64,000 nt of DNA. Origin: Moraxella sp. ZY210820. GTDB lineage: Bacteria > Pseudomonadota > Gammaproteobacteria > Pseudomonadales > Moraxellaceae. The notes below the pieces were generated by a model, which did not search any database, had not been told where the DNA came from, and saw only the letters and a program-made list of their open reading frames with translations. Of the stretch, positions 27,151-36,472 are shown one piece after another (position 1 is the first letter of the stretch; each line of letters begins with the position of its first letter). The translations under genes and the position numbers were made by a program. The DNA lies in the NCBI RefSeq assembly GCF_030674635.1, contig NZ_CP089978.1, positions 2,294,001 through 2,358,000 on the forward strand, written 5' to 3'.

Positions 27151-28410
27151 TTACATCAATTTTTTAAATGCCTGCACAAATTTATGCCATAAACGTGCCA
27201 TTTTTGACCAAAAATCTTGCGGAACTTCGCTGATTGGCTCTTCAGTCGATGTTGTATCTGTCTGACTAAACACCGCCAACCCTACAGCAGTTTGATAATC
27301 AGGTGTTGCTAATAAGGCTTGTTGAGCAGGTTCACGATGTACCACATGCTCATGGCGATTTGCCAAATGAATCGCTTGGTGTAACTCTTCTTTTGCCACC
27401 GCCACAATATGCTCAATGGTACTTGCTCCACCCGTTAAAACCACACCACGGGGCAAAATACCTACATGATTATGATGTAATGCACGATAAGCCTGACGTA
27501 AAATATAACGATAACGTGCGACAATCACTTCAACTAAATCAGCATGACTGATGGTTTTATATTCACCATTAAGCTGTTTAAGCTTAATCATTTTTTCAGG
27601 TTTTACATTCTTTTGGTCAAGTGTACCATATTTTAATTTTAATTTATTCGCTTCTTCATACGATACTTGGAATGTTTGTTGAATATCTTGTGTTACTAAC
27701 TCACCACCAACCGCTAAATGATGAACTAAAATTAATTTCTCATCTAAATATACTAAAAGATTGGTCATATCTGCACCAATATCTAATAGGCAGACACCTT
27801 CACGTTTTTCATCGTCCAATAAACAACTGGTTGCTGTCGCCAAAGGTGCAACCACAATTTGACTGACTTGAATATTGGCATTCTTAAGTGCTTGACGAAT
27901 ATTTTGCATGGTATTTACAGGCATCATAATAAAATGATAATACGCCTGTAATTCATTTGCTACCATGCCAACTGGGTCAAGTACTGCATCAGTCGAGCCA
28001 TCTAAATAATAAGCTAAGGGAATAGCATTGGTCACATAATAATTGGGTTTACTACTTTTATTTTTAGCAATATCACGCACAGCTACCATATCAGACGTAC
28101 TAATGGTTGGTGATGAAATAGCAATAGTTGCATCATCAACCGTACAATACAACTCATCACTTGGGATAGACACCCACGCCTGATGGACACGGCAACGTGC
28201 TATTTCTTCTGCTTCTGCAACTGCTTGTTTAATTGCATCAGTCAATAAACCTAAATCAGTAACTTTACCCTTTTTCATGCTAGTATGAGTAACATGAGAC
28301 ATACCAATAACATCAAGCGTATGTTGATCTTGGATGCGTGCAATAATCACAGAGACACGAGTGCTTCCGATATCAATTGCAACAACTGACGATGTACCGC
28401 TTAATGTCAT
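27151..28410 (-). CDS. ftsA: Cell division protein FtsA
   Basis: Actin-like ATPase that tethers FtsZ to the membrane. The phosphate-1 motif is VAIDIGSTRVSVI, the SHS2-type insert is present, and phosphate-2 is CLLDIGADMTNLLVY. GVVLTGGASTIEHI marks the adenosine pocket. The last residues (WSKMARLWHKFVQAFKKLM) form an amphipathic membrane-targeting helix. Length 419 matches E. coli (420). AGGTAA precedes the ATG. It lies downstream of ftsQ with a 104-bp gap. Confidence 0.97.
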   Translation of the reverse strand: MTLSGTSSVVAIDIGSTRVSVIIARIQDQHTLDVIGMSHVTHTSMKKGKVTDLGLLTDAIKQAVAEAEEIARCRVHQAWVSIPSDELYCTVDDATIAISSPTISTSDMVAVRDIAKNKSSKPNYYVTNAIPLAYYLDGSTDAVLDPVGMVANELQAYYHFIMMPVNTMQNIRQALKNANIQVSQIVVAPLATATSCLLDDEKREGVCLLDIGADMTNLLVYLDEKLILVHHLAVGGELVTQDIQQTFQVSYEEANKLKLKYGTLDQKNVKPEKMIKLKQLNGEYKTISHADLVEVIVARYRYILRQAYRALHHNHVGILPRGVVLTGGASTIEHIVAVAKEELHQAIHLANRHEHVVHREPAQQALLATPDYQTAVGLAVFSQTDTTSTEEPISEVPQDFWSKMARLWHKFVQAFKKLM

Positions 28411-28514
28411 AATAAATTACCTATGTTCATCTTTTAGCATTTAATTTTTACTGTCATCTTACTATTATAACATGATTATATCGCTATTCTAGTATTAATA
28501 ATATATCTTATACA

Positions 28515-29333
28515 TCATGATGACGGAATTAAAAATTTCCCCTTACTAACGGGGACTGCTTGCCCTGTTTTCCACTGAATTGCCAAACCATCACGATAAC
28601 GTAAATCAAAGCCTGCTATACGCGACCATATTGGTTTTAAATCACGGCGTGCAATGGTGCTTAATTGTTGCAGTTTCAGCATAGTATTATCTTGATCGAC
28701 CACAATACGCAAACCACTGTCAAATTGTAATAACCACGTCATACGGTCGGTTAAATGTACATCAACCAAACGAATATCTATCGGTTTAAATAACTGATCA
28801 ACATCACGATAAATTTGCATAATTTGCTTAGCTTGATCATTTGGTCCAGATAAAGTGACTAAGCGATGATTAGGATTTTCTTGATATAAACTAAAAATCT
28901 CACCCTGCTCATTTACCCAACGTCCAGCCTTACCCCAACGTGCAACTGCTTGGCGTGGAGTCACTTTAACCGTAATTTGATTTGGCCATAACCGTGATAC
29001 TACCACTTCATCAACCCATTGTTGTTTGAGTACCGTATCACGGATTTGCATCATATCTGCTGTAAGATAATGTGATTGTTGTAAATCTTGGATTTGTTGT
29101 TCTAAGTTTTGTTTTGCCTGAGCTGTGGGAGCACCCAACACTTGATATTGAATATGCTTACCACGTTCAAACATTTTAGTAAAAGCATAAATACTCAAGA
29201 AAAATAAAAGCACACTCACCACCACAAAAAGCCAATTTAATAGACTTTTTGTATTTTGCTGTTGCTGAATTTCAATTTCTTCAAACGTACTAATCGCTTG
29301 ATTTTCTTCAGAACGCTTGCGGAGTTTAAACAT
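28515..29333 (-). CDS. ftsQ: Cell division protein FtsQ
   Basis: Bitopic inner-membrane divisome protein. It has a short cytoplasmic N terminus (about 30 residues), one transmembrane helix (LLNWLFVVVSVLLFFLSIYAF), a POTRA domain (IQYQVLGAPTAQAKQ...), and the beta domain with WVNEQGEIF and VDVHLTDRMTWLLQF. Length 272 is typical. It lies 17 bp after ddl, so they are co-transcribed. It links the FtsK/FtsA side to FtsB/FtsL in the periplasm. Confidence 0.95.
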   Translation of the reverse strand: MFKLRKRSEENQAISTFEEIEIQQQQNTKSLLNWLFVVVSVLLFFLSIYAFTKMFERGKHIQYQVLGAPTAQAKQNLEQQIQDLQQSHYLTADMMQIRDTVLKQQWVDEVVVSRLWPNQITVKVTPRQAVARWGKAGRWVNEQGEIFSLYQENPNHRLVTLSGPNDQAKQIMQIYRDVDQLFKPIDIRLVDVHLTDRMTWLLQFDSGLRIVVDQDNTMLKLQQLSTIARRDLKPIWSRIAGFDLRYRDGLAIQWKTGQAVPVSKGKFLIPSS

Positions 29334-29350
29334 GGTGTGCTTTTTCCAAC

Positions 29351-30271
29351 TTATTTATTGAGTGTTTGCGATAAAATTTGCACACACAATTCATCAAAGC
29401 TATAGCCCACCGCATTCGCTGCTTTTGGTACAAGTGAATGATCGGTCATTCCCGGTACAGTATTCACTTCTAATAACCAGAAATTGCCTTGCTCATCTCG
29501 CATAGCATCAACACGTCCCCAACCTTCAGCTCCAACTACTTGGAATGCTTCTAAGGCTAATGCTTGTAAGCGTTGTTCATCATCAGCACTTAAACCACAC
29601 GGAATACCATATTGTGTATCGTTACGTTTATATTTCGCTTCAAAATCGTAGAATGCCACTTCTTTTGGTGGTTGTAAACTAATCACAGGCAACGCCTTAC
29701 CATTTAAAATCACGATGGTATATTCTTTACCTGTAATCCATTTTTCTGCCATAACCACCGCATCATGTGCTGTTGCTTTCGCAAAGGCTTGTGCAAAATC
29801 TTCCGATTTTTCGACTTTACTCATACCAATACTTGAGCCTTCATGTACAGGTTTGATAATAAATGGCAAGCCAATTTCTGCAATCACATCAGCCACATTT
29901 ATTTGTGCATTGACGATTTTATAAGGTGCTGTTGGTAATTGATAACCTGCCCATACTTGTTTGGTTTTCACTTTATCCATACCAATAGCAGAGCCTTGTA
30001 CACCTGTACCTGTATATGGAATATTTAACCATTCCAATACGCCTTGAATCGCACCATCTTCGCCACCACGACCATGTAATACAATAAATGCACGGTCATA
30101 ATGGACTAATTCAGTAATCGAACGCTCTTTCGGGTCAAATTTTTCCGCATTTACTCCAGAGCGTAATAATGAATCTAATACCGCTTGTCCACTATTGAGT
30201 GAGACCTCACGTTCAGCAGAAATACCACCAAATAAAACCGCAACTTTACCAAATTGTTCTACATTTGACAC
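29351..30271 (-). CDS. ddl: D-alanine--D-alanine ligase
   Basis: ATP-grasp ligase that makes D-Ala-D-Ala for the murein stem peptide. N-terminal signature VLFGGISAEREVSLNSG, then HGRGGEDGAIQGVLEWLNIPYTG, GSSIGMSKV, and the C-terminal metal-binding region LLEVNTVPGMT. The Tyr in IPYTG fits the D-Ala- rather than D-lactate-specific type. At 306 residues it is DdlB-like. It lies between murC and ftsQ with short gaps, in the usual order. Confidence 0.96.
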   Translation of the reverse strand: MSNVEQFGKVAVLFGGISAEREVSLNSGQAVLDSLLRSGVNAEKFDPKERSITELVHYDRAFIVLHGRGGEDGAIQGVLEWLNIPYTGTGVQGSAIGMDKVKTKQVWAGYQLPTAPYKIVNAQINVADVIAEIGLPFIIKPVHEGSSIGMSKVEKSEDFAQAFAKATAHDAVVMAEKWITGKEYTIVILNGKALPVISLQPPKEVAFYDFEAKYKRNDTQYGIPCGLSADDEQRLQALALEAFQVVGAEGWGRVDAMRDEQGNFWLLEVNTVPGMTDHSLVPKAANAVGYSFDELCVQILSQTLNK

Positions 30272-30294
30272 AATCTATTCTCAACTATTTTTGA

Positions 30295-31752
30295 TTAATC
30301 TTTGGTTAAATATAAATGATTTTGAGCCAATTCAAGTGAAATCGCTCCCACATTACCCGCACCTTGTGTCAGTAATAAATCATTTGGTTTTAATACTGCA
30401 TTTAAAATTTGCGATAAATTTTCACTATCCACAGGGTCAATTAAAATCGGTTCAACACCACGCATACGCAATGCGTGAGCCAATGTACGACTATCTGCTT
30501 TTTCAATTGGTTTTTCACCAGCTGGATACACTTCTAACAAGAATAATTGATCAACTTGCGATAAAACATTAACAAAATCATCAAAACAATCCCGTGTACG
30601 GCTATAACGATGCGGTTGGAACATCATCACTAAACGGCGATCTGGGTGGCTATCTCGAGCTGCTTTAATCGTTGCCTGTACTTCTTTTGGATGATGTCCA
30701 TAATCATCCACCAATTTTACATTACCTTGTTCGCCATTTTTGCTAATATCAAATTCACCCTGTACTTGAAAACGGCGACCAACACCACTAAATCCCGCTA
30801 AAGCACGAGCAATCGCATCATCATCAACACCTTCATCAGTCGCCACACCAATCGCAGCCAACGCATTTAAAATATTATGCAAACCCGGTTGATTAATCGT
30901 CAAACGTAATGGTACTTTATCTTTACGCAACACTGTAAAATGGCTACGCATACCATCTTGTTCAATGTCAATCGCACGAATATCATTATGTTCGCCAAAA
31001 CCATAAGTCAAAACAGGACGTGCAATGCGTGGTAAAATCTCACGAATATTTTCATCATCACCACATACGACCGCCAAACCATAAAACGGTAAACGGTGTA
31101 AAAACTGAATAAAAGTATCTTTTAATACATCAAAACTACCGCCATAAGTATCCATATGGTCAGCATTAATATTGGTTACAATCGCCGCCATTGGCTGTAA
31201 ATGTAAAAATGATGCATCTGATTCATCAGCTTCCGCCACGATATAACGACTAGTTCCCAAACCAGCATTCACACCTGTACTGTTTAATAATCCACCAATA
31301 ACATATGTTGGGTCATAACCACCTTCTGCCAACATCATGGTTAGCAAACTTGTGGTTGTGGTTTTACCATGCGTTCCCGCTACCGCAATTCCATGACGAT
31401 AACGCATTAATTCACCAAGCATTTCTGCACGACGAATCACTGGAATACGTTGCTCTATTGCCGCTTTAATTTCAGGATTATCCGTATCAATTGCGGTTGA
31501 AACCACGACTACACTTGCACCTGTAATATTATGTTCAGCATGACCAATATAGACATGAATACCTAGAGCTTGTAAACGTTCAGTTGTTTTTGACGCTTTA
31601 ATATCTGACCCCGATACCTGATAGCCTTGATTTTTCAAAACTTCAGCGATACCACACATACCAGCACCACCAATTCCTACAAAATGAATTTGTTTAATAC
31701 GACGCATTTCAGGAATTATAATTAATTTTTGGGTTTGTTTAAAATCCATCAT
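30295..31752 (-). CDS. murC: UDP-N-acetylmuramate--L-alanine ligase
   Basis: Mur ligase that adds L-Ala to UDP-MurNAc. The Rossmann start [18 protein letters not shown] is preceded by about 20 extra residues; the ATG pair at 31752 has GGTAAAG upstream. The ATP loop is [22 protein letters not shown] holds metal ligands, and [11 protein letters not shown] and FQPHRYSRT are C-terminal signatures. Length 485 (E. coli 491). Gaps are 13 bp from murG and 23 bp to ddl. Confidence 0.97.
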   Translation of the reverse strand: MMDFKQTQKLIIIPEMRRIKQIHFVGIGGAGMCGIAEVLKNQGYQVSGSDIKASKTTERLQALGIHVYIGHAEHNITGASVVVVSTAIDTDNPEIKAAIEQRIPVIRRAEMLGELMRYRHGIAVAGTHGKTTTTSLLTMMLAEGGYDPTYVIGGLLNSTGVNAGLGTSRYIVAEADESDASFLHLQPMAAIVTNINADHMDTYGGSFDVLKDTFIQFLHRLPFYGLAVVCGDDENIREILPRIARPVLTYGFGEHNDIRAIDIEQDGMRSHFTVLRKDKVPLRLTINQPGLHNILNALAAIGVATDEGVDDDAIARALAGFSGVGRRFQVQGEFDISKNGEQGNVKLVDDYGHHPKEVQATIKAARDSHPDRRLVMMFQPHRYSRTRDCFDDFVNVLSQVDQLFLLEVYPAGEKPIEKADSRTLAHALRMRGVEPILIDPVDSENLSQILNAVLKPNDLLLTQGAGNVGAISLELAQNHLYLTKD

Positions 31753-31765
31753 CTTTACCTTTCAC

Positions 31766-32869
31766 TTATTTATCATGATTCATTAATTGTTCAATAAGTT
31801 GTACCACTTGCTCAGTCGCTTGTGGTTGTGCGTATTGACGTGCTTTTACTGCCATTTCACTCAAAACTTTACGGTTCATTAATGGTGCTAATAATGAAGT
31901 TAAATACTCAACCGTCATATCTTTTTGTGGGCATAATTTCCCCGCACCATGTTTAACCAAATAGTTTGCATTTGCTGTTTGATGGTCATCAACCGCACTT
32001 GGTAATGGCACAAATATTGCTGCTACACCAGCCGTTGCAATCTCAGTTACAGTTAATGCCCCTGCACGACAAATTACTAAATCAGCTTCACTATACGCCT
32101 GTGCCATATCTGCAATAAATGGTTGTACTTCCACATCTAATTGATTTGTATCTGCATAGCGTTGTTGTGTTAATTCTAGTTGTTGTTGTCCACATTGATG
32201 AAATACTTTTAAAGGCATATTTAATTTTTTAAGTGCTTCAGGTACTGTTGCATTTAAAGCTTGAGCTCCTAAAGAACCACCAACCACTAAAATACGCAAA
32301 GGTTGCTCTGCTTTTTCACGTTCATCATAACGCCATTGTGGATTGAAAATATTGGCAATTTCGGCACGAATTGGATTTCCTGTTGTTATCGCTTGTACAG
32401 ATGATGCAAATGTATGAGGAAATGCTTGACATACCACTCGTGCAATTTTAGAAAGTTGCATATTGGTAAAACCTGCAATGGCATTTTGCTCATGAATTAA
32501 CACAGGAATACCTAAACTTTTGGCAGCCAAACCACCTGGTCCTGCAACATAACCACCAAAACCAGCCACCACATCTACTTGATGTTGTTGCATAAATTTT
32601 CGTGCTGAACGCATAGCACCTAAAATTTTAAACGGTGCCATGAGTTTACGCACAATACCATTACCACGTAAACCTTGAATATTAATTTGATGAATTTCAA
32701 TATTTTCTTGTTGTAATAACCGATTTTCCATACCTGTCGGTGTAGCGAGCCATGATACACGATAACCTTGCTGTTGTAATTGTTTAGCAACGGCTAAGGC
32801 AGGAAATACATGACCGCCTGTACCAGCAGCCATCATCATGACATGTTTAGGTTGGGTTAAATTTGACAC
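31766..32869 (-). CDS. murG: Lipid II synthase MurG (GlcNAc transferase)
   Basis: Membrane-associated GT28 enzyme that adds GlcNAc to lipid I. The first G-loop is AAGTGGHVFPALAVA, then IHEQNAIAGFTN, the second-domain VVGGSLGAQALN, and the UDP-GlcNAc pocket CRAGALTVTEIATAG. Length 367. It is the first gene of the minus-strand cluster in this window. The 456 bp upstream (32870-33325) hold only a dispersed repeat and a terminator. Confidence 0.97.
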   Translation of the reverse strand: MSNLTQPKHVMMMAAGTGGHVFPALAVAKQLQQQGYRVSWLATPTGMENRLLQQENIEIHQINIQGLRGNGIVRKLMAPFKILGAMRSARKFMQQHQVDVVAGFGGYVAGPGGLAAKSLGIPVLIHEQNAIAGFTNMQLSKIARVVCQAFPHTFASSVQAITTGNPIRAEIANIFNPQWRYDEREKAEQPLRILVVGGSLGAQALNATVPEALKKLNMPLKVFHQCGQQQLELTQQRYADTNQLDVEVQPFIADMAQAYSEADLVICRAGALTVTEIATAGVAAIFVPLPSAVDDHQTANANYLVKHGAGKLCPQKDMTVEYLTSLLAPLMNRKVLSEMAVKARQYAQPQATEQVVQLIEQLMNHDK

Positions 32870-33098
32870 AAAAATAAAATCTCAAAATCTATTTAATATA
32901 AAATCAGACCTTATATTATAATTTTTTTTTAATTTCAAGCCTATAGATTTTTTGATATTTTTAACAAAATATCTGACTGATTTATGTTTTTTTGTAAATA
33001 AATTTATCTAATATTATCAAAATAACAACTATCATCAACACCCAAATACTTTATTTAAATTGTTTTTATAGTAAATTCAATTTAACATTGAACAGATT

Positions 33099-33167
33099 TG
33101 TAGGGGCAAATCACATTTGCCCTGTGCAAACCTTGTGTTTATTGGGCGAATATAATTCGCCCCTACG
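33099..33167. repeat. Dispersed double-hairpin intergenic repeat, copy 2
   Basis: TGTAGGGGCAAATC...GATTTGCCC-type first palindrome, then GGGCGAATATAATTCGCCCC and CTAC. Same plan as copies at 6393 and 36271, with GGGCGAAT replacing GGGTTTAT. It lies between murG and the second TonB receptor gene. Confidence 0.75.
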
Positions 33168-33255
33168 ACACAATGGTGAATTTTGTACCAATTCTTAAGT
33201 TATTTCGCTGTATAATAACCCCCTACATTTGTTGTATTATTTATCAATCAACTAT

Positions 33256-33287
33256 AAAAATGCCCAATCATTCGATTAGGCATTTTT
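33256..33287. terminator. Terminator of TonB receptor 2
   Basis: Arms AAAAATGCCCAATC and GATTAGGCATTTTT around ATTC, with one C/A mismatch. It lies about 40 bp past the receptor stop on the minus strand. Confidence 0.8.
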
Positions 33288-33325
33288 CGGTTTTTTAAGA
33301 GAATAGTTTAAATCATCAACTAAGA

Positions 33326-35269
33326 TTAGAACGTATAATTAAATCCTACACGGAAATCACGCCCTGCTGATGGTAAAGCATTATCCGTTGCACGTTGGCT
33401 ATGTGATTTATAATATTTATCAGCAATATTATTAATCGCAAAGTTTACATTTAAACGGTCATCATTTAAAGGTTTCCAATTGGCATAAATATCATGCACA
33501 TCGTAACCATCACGTTTAATTGTAGTACCACTACCATTAACATAAGAAGTATCTTGTACAATACGACCTTTATACCCCACTTCAATATTTGGCGTATCAA
33601 ACTGATAACTTACACCTGTCGTCCATGTACGACCTATTGGCATAGCAACAGTTACATTATCAATACTTGCCCCATTTAAAGTTGGTTTATTATACGCTAC
33701 GCCTGCACGTAATTTTAACGCATCCCATTGATAAGCCGTATTTAATTCATAGCCTGTATTTTTTAATCGACCATTATTGCTAATCGTATTTCGACCAATA
33801 ATACTTGCTAAATTATCAGTATAAGTCCAAAAATAGCTACCATCAACACTTAAACCCGAATAATCAAAATTAAATCCGATTTCTGTATTACGTGTACGGT
33901 CAGCAACTGTATCTTGAGAAATAGTGATGTCATTTTGACCTGTTGTATTATTATTACCTGTTAATAATGTTTCAACAAAACGTGGACTGCGTGTTGCATA
34001 ACTATGACTTGCATTGACACTTAATGCATTATTAATATCCCATACTACGCTTAAACTTGGGTTTAAATCATAATCTGAACGAGATGAACCATTAATCGTT
34101 TCAAAATCCCATGCATCATAGCGTAATCCACCCGTTATCGTAAAATTGCCTACTTTATTGACACTTTCAACATAAACACCAACGTCTGTTTTTTCTTGTA
34201 CAATTTGACCACTTGATGGATAGCCTTCCTGTTTACGATAATTCACACCATATTTTAATAATGAACCCTTTGCAACTTCACTATCTAAATTAATATTAGC
34301 CGCCCAAGTATTTGTTCCTGTAGGTCGTGCAAGTGGTGTTCCTTGTGCACGTGTTTGTTCAGCATAAGAAACATCTGCATCTACTTGGCTAATAAAGCCT
34401 AAATTTTTACCTTGCCATTCTAAAGTTGTTTGATTAACTTCAATTTCACGATAAACAGGACTATTTCGAGTACCGCCTGTTTGTATAAAGTCAAACTCTT
34501 CTCGTAAATTACGCACACCTTTATTAAATTGATTACGATGACCTAATACAAAGCGGTGATTATCATTAGCATTAAAACCGATTTTTGCCAACCATGCACG
34601 ATTATCTAAAGCACTGTTAGAAACTTCATAATTTGAACCATCTTTTTTACCTGCTTTATAATGGCTTTGGTCTTGGAAGTTTGTACCCACTAAGAAATCA
34701 AATTTTCCTGCTCGAGCAAACACACTTGCACCATAAGAATGCTCATCATTACTCGCATAACCACCATTAATTTTAAAACCAAAGTTTTGATTATCACGCA
34801 ATAAATCTTGTGCATCAACCGTTTTAGCTATAATCGCACCATTATTAATACCAATACCTGAACTAGCAGAACCAGTACCTTTTTGTACTTTTACAATTTT
34901 AATTAATGATGGGTCTAAACCAAAACGTGATTCATGATGAAACATTTGAGCATCTGTTGATGAACCATCAACAACCATACTAATTTGGTCTTGCCCCATG
35001 CCACGAATTGTAATCCATTGTGAACGACCATTACCACCAGCAAAATCAATTGCAGGCTCATCACTTAATAAACCACGCAATGTGGTTTCAGTGCTTTTAT
35101 TTTGCTTTTCAATTGTTACCACATTGGTTTTAGTTTTTGCACCCTCTTCAGCAGTAACTTCAATGGTTGGTAAAACTGGTGTTGTTTCTACCTTTTGCTG
35201 TGCTATTGCTAAAGAACATGACAAAATTGCACTGGTTAATAAACTCAGTTTAAACAAAAATTTCTTCAT
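33326..35269 (-). CDS. TonB-dependent outer-membrane receptor (paralogue 2)
   Basis: A 647-residue receptor with the same plan as the receptor at 10346-12544. The signal peptide is nearly identical (KLSLLTSAILSCSLAIAQQ), then LPTIEVTAEEG, a plug (IRGMGQDQISMVVDG, VQKGTGSASSGIGINNGAI), and a barrel ending in RDFRVGFNYTF. The two share N- and C-terminal ends closely, while this one lacks about 85 residues in the barrel, mostly in segments that would be extracellular loops. A good Fur box lies upstream, so it is probably iron-regulated. Substrate unknown. Confidence 0.88.
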   Translation of the reverse strand: MKKFLFKLSLLTSAILSCSLAIAQQKVETTPVLPTIEVTAEEGAKTKTNVVTIEKQNKSTETTLRGLLSDEPAIDFAGGNGRSQWITIRGMGQDQISMVVDGSSTDAQMFHHESRFGLDPSLIKIVKVQKGTGSASSGIGINNGAIIAKTVDAQDLLRDNQNFGFKINGGYASNDEHSYGASVFARAGKFDFLVGTNFQDQSHYKAGKKDGSNYEVSNSALDNRAWLAKIGFNANDNHRFVLGHRNQFNKGVRNLREEFDFIQTGGTRNSPVYREIEVNQTTLEWQGKNLGFISQVDADVSYAEQTRAQGTPLARPTGTNTWAANINLDSEVAKGSLLKYGVNYRKQEGYPSSGQIVQEKTDVGVYVESVNKVGNFTITGGLRYDAWDFETINGSSRSDYDLNPSLSVVWDINNALSVNASHSYATRSPRFVETLLTGNNNTTGQNDITISQDTVADRTRNTEIGFNFDYSGLSVDGSYFWTYTDNLASIIGRNTISNNGRLKNTGYELNTAYQWDALKLRAGVAYNKPTLNGASIDNVTVAMPIGRTWTTGVSYQFDTPNIEVGYKGRIVQDTSYVNGSGTTIKRDGYDVHDIYANWKPLNDDRLNVNFAINNIADKYYKSHSQRATDNALPSAGRDFRVGFNYTF

Positions 35270-35317
35270 CATTTCGACCCTAAAATAATATTATCAATAC
35301 ATCTAATGATAATTTAA

Positions 35318-35334
35318 TTGATAGTAATTATCAA
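35318..35334. promoter_or_regulatory. Putative Fur box upstream of TonB receptor 2
   Basis: TTGATAGTAATTATCAA is a near-perfect palindrome matching the core of the Fur consensus, with further GATAAT-like hexamers on both sides (AATGATAATT and CAATAATAATG). It is centred about 57 bp ahead of the start. Confidence 0.6.
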
Positions 35335-35502
35335 TAATAATGTATATAAATTGTGTTATATATATCACTTTTTGTAATATTATTTGATTATAAAATAATC
35401 AATATACGCTATCAAATACAATAATCAATCATCTCATCAAGAAAAATAATGCTAGAATTTAACTTTAATTTCCATTAAGATGTATTTTTTAATAAAGTAT
35501 TG

Positions 35503-36246
35503 ATGATAAATATGAACGAGTTAAAATTTAGCCATTTTTATTATACAGGGCGAGATGCTGAAAAGTTCTTACAAGGGCAACTCACAGTAAATGCTGGAAA
35601 GTTAGATGCTGAACATTATCAAGCCACCGCAATTTGCGATTTAAAAGGACGTGTACAATTTGGTTTATGGATTAAACGTCTTGATACAGAACAATTTTCT
35701 ATTATTATTGCACAAGACTTAGCCGAAATGTTTCAACAACATATTAAAAAATTTGGAGCTTTTTCTAAGGCGGAATTAACGATTGCCTCTGATATTTATC
35801 CTAGTATTGAACATGGTTTAGCTAATTTTAGTACAGATATTGAACAAAAAGTTGCCGATGAATTATGGCAAAGTACCGCCATTCAACAAGGACAAGCATG
35901 GATCAATCACACAACAAGCCATTTATTTCAACCACAAGAATTACGTTTACATCAACGTGGTGGTGTAGATTATGATAAAGGCTGTTATTTAGGGCAGGAA
36001 ATTGTCGCTCGTTTATGGTTTAGAGCTCAACCTAAACATTGGTTACATTTGATTGCAGGACACGGCGATTGCCCACAGCCTGCGGCACAATTAAATAAAG
36101 ATGTACAAGTGGTCAATAGTGTAATTAATGCCGACAATCAATGGTTAGCATTAGTGGTGGCAAAACCTGAGGCATTAGCAACATTAGATGTTAAAATTTT
36201 AGATTTACCTGAAGCATTAAATGGCGAAATTGGACGACCAAAATAA
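35503..36246 (+). CDS. ygfZ: YgfZ/GcvT-family folate-binding protein
   Basis: A tetrahydrofolate-binding protein that helps maintain iron-sulfur enzymes such as MiaB. The diagnostic motif is KGCYLGQEIVAR with the conserved Cys. The N-terminal segment FYYTGRDAEKFLQGQLT is the folate-binding start seen in GcvT relatives. At about 247 residues it is shorter than E. coli YgfZ (326), lacking most of the C-terminal barrel; short forms are common. The frame opens at a TTG (35500); I prefer the ATG at 35503, though ATG 35512 is possible. No strong ribosome site is visible for either. Confidence 0.85.
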   Translation: MINMNELKFSHFYYTGRDAEKFLQGQLTVNAGKLDAEHYQATAICDLKGRVQFGLWIKRLDTEQFSIIIAQDLAEMFQQHIKKFGAFSKAELTIASDIYPSIEHGLANFSTDIEQKVADELWQSTAIQQGQAWINHTTSHLFQPQELRLHQRGGVDYDKGCYLGQEIVARLWFRAQPKHWLHLIAGHGDCPQPAAQLNKDVQVVNSVINADNQWLALVVAKPEALATLDVKILDLPEALNGEIGRPK

Positions 36247-36270
36247 ATTATATCAACACAATACCACAAA

Positions 36271-36336
36271 TGTAGGGGTTTATTATATAAACCCTTTGTA
36301 AAATCAATTATTTGGGCGTATATAATACGCCCCTAC
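36271..36336. repeat. Dispersed double-hairpin intergenic repeat, copy 3
   Basis: TGTAGGGGTTTATTATATAA and ACCC make the first palindrome, as in the copy at 6393; GGGCGTATATAATACGCCC and CTAC make the second. It lies directly after ygfZ on the plus strand and may also serve as its terminator. Confidence 0.75.
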
Positions 36337-36472
36337 TATCAATTTTGAATTAAATTTACACTACAAAAAATGAAATCTAATAGTGATACATAATGTTTCA
36401 CTATTTTTCTTTATTTTTTTATCTCATCGCTTATAATGCGAAACGTTATAATATTCTCTTATCGCATTTTCT

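Noticed and set aside
30195..30572. 125-codon plus-strand frame opposite ddl/murC
   Set aside because: It overlaps two well-supported genes on the opposite strand and shows no domain or ribosome site.
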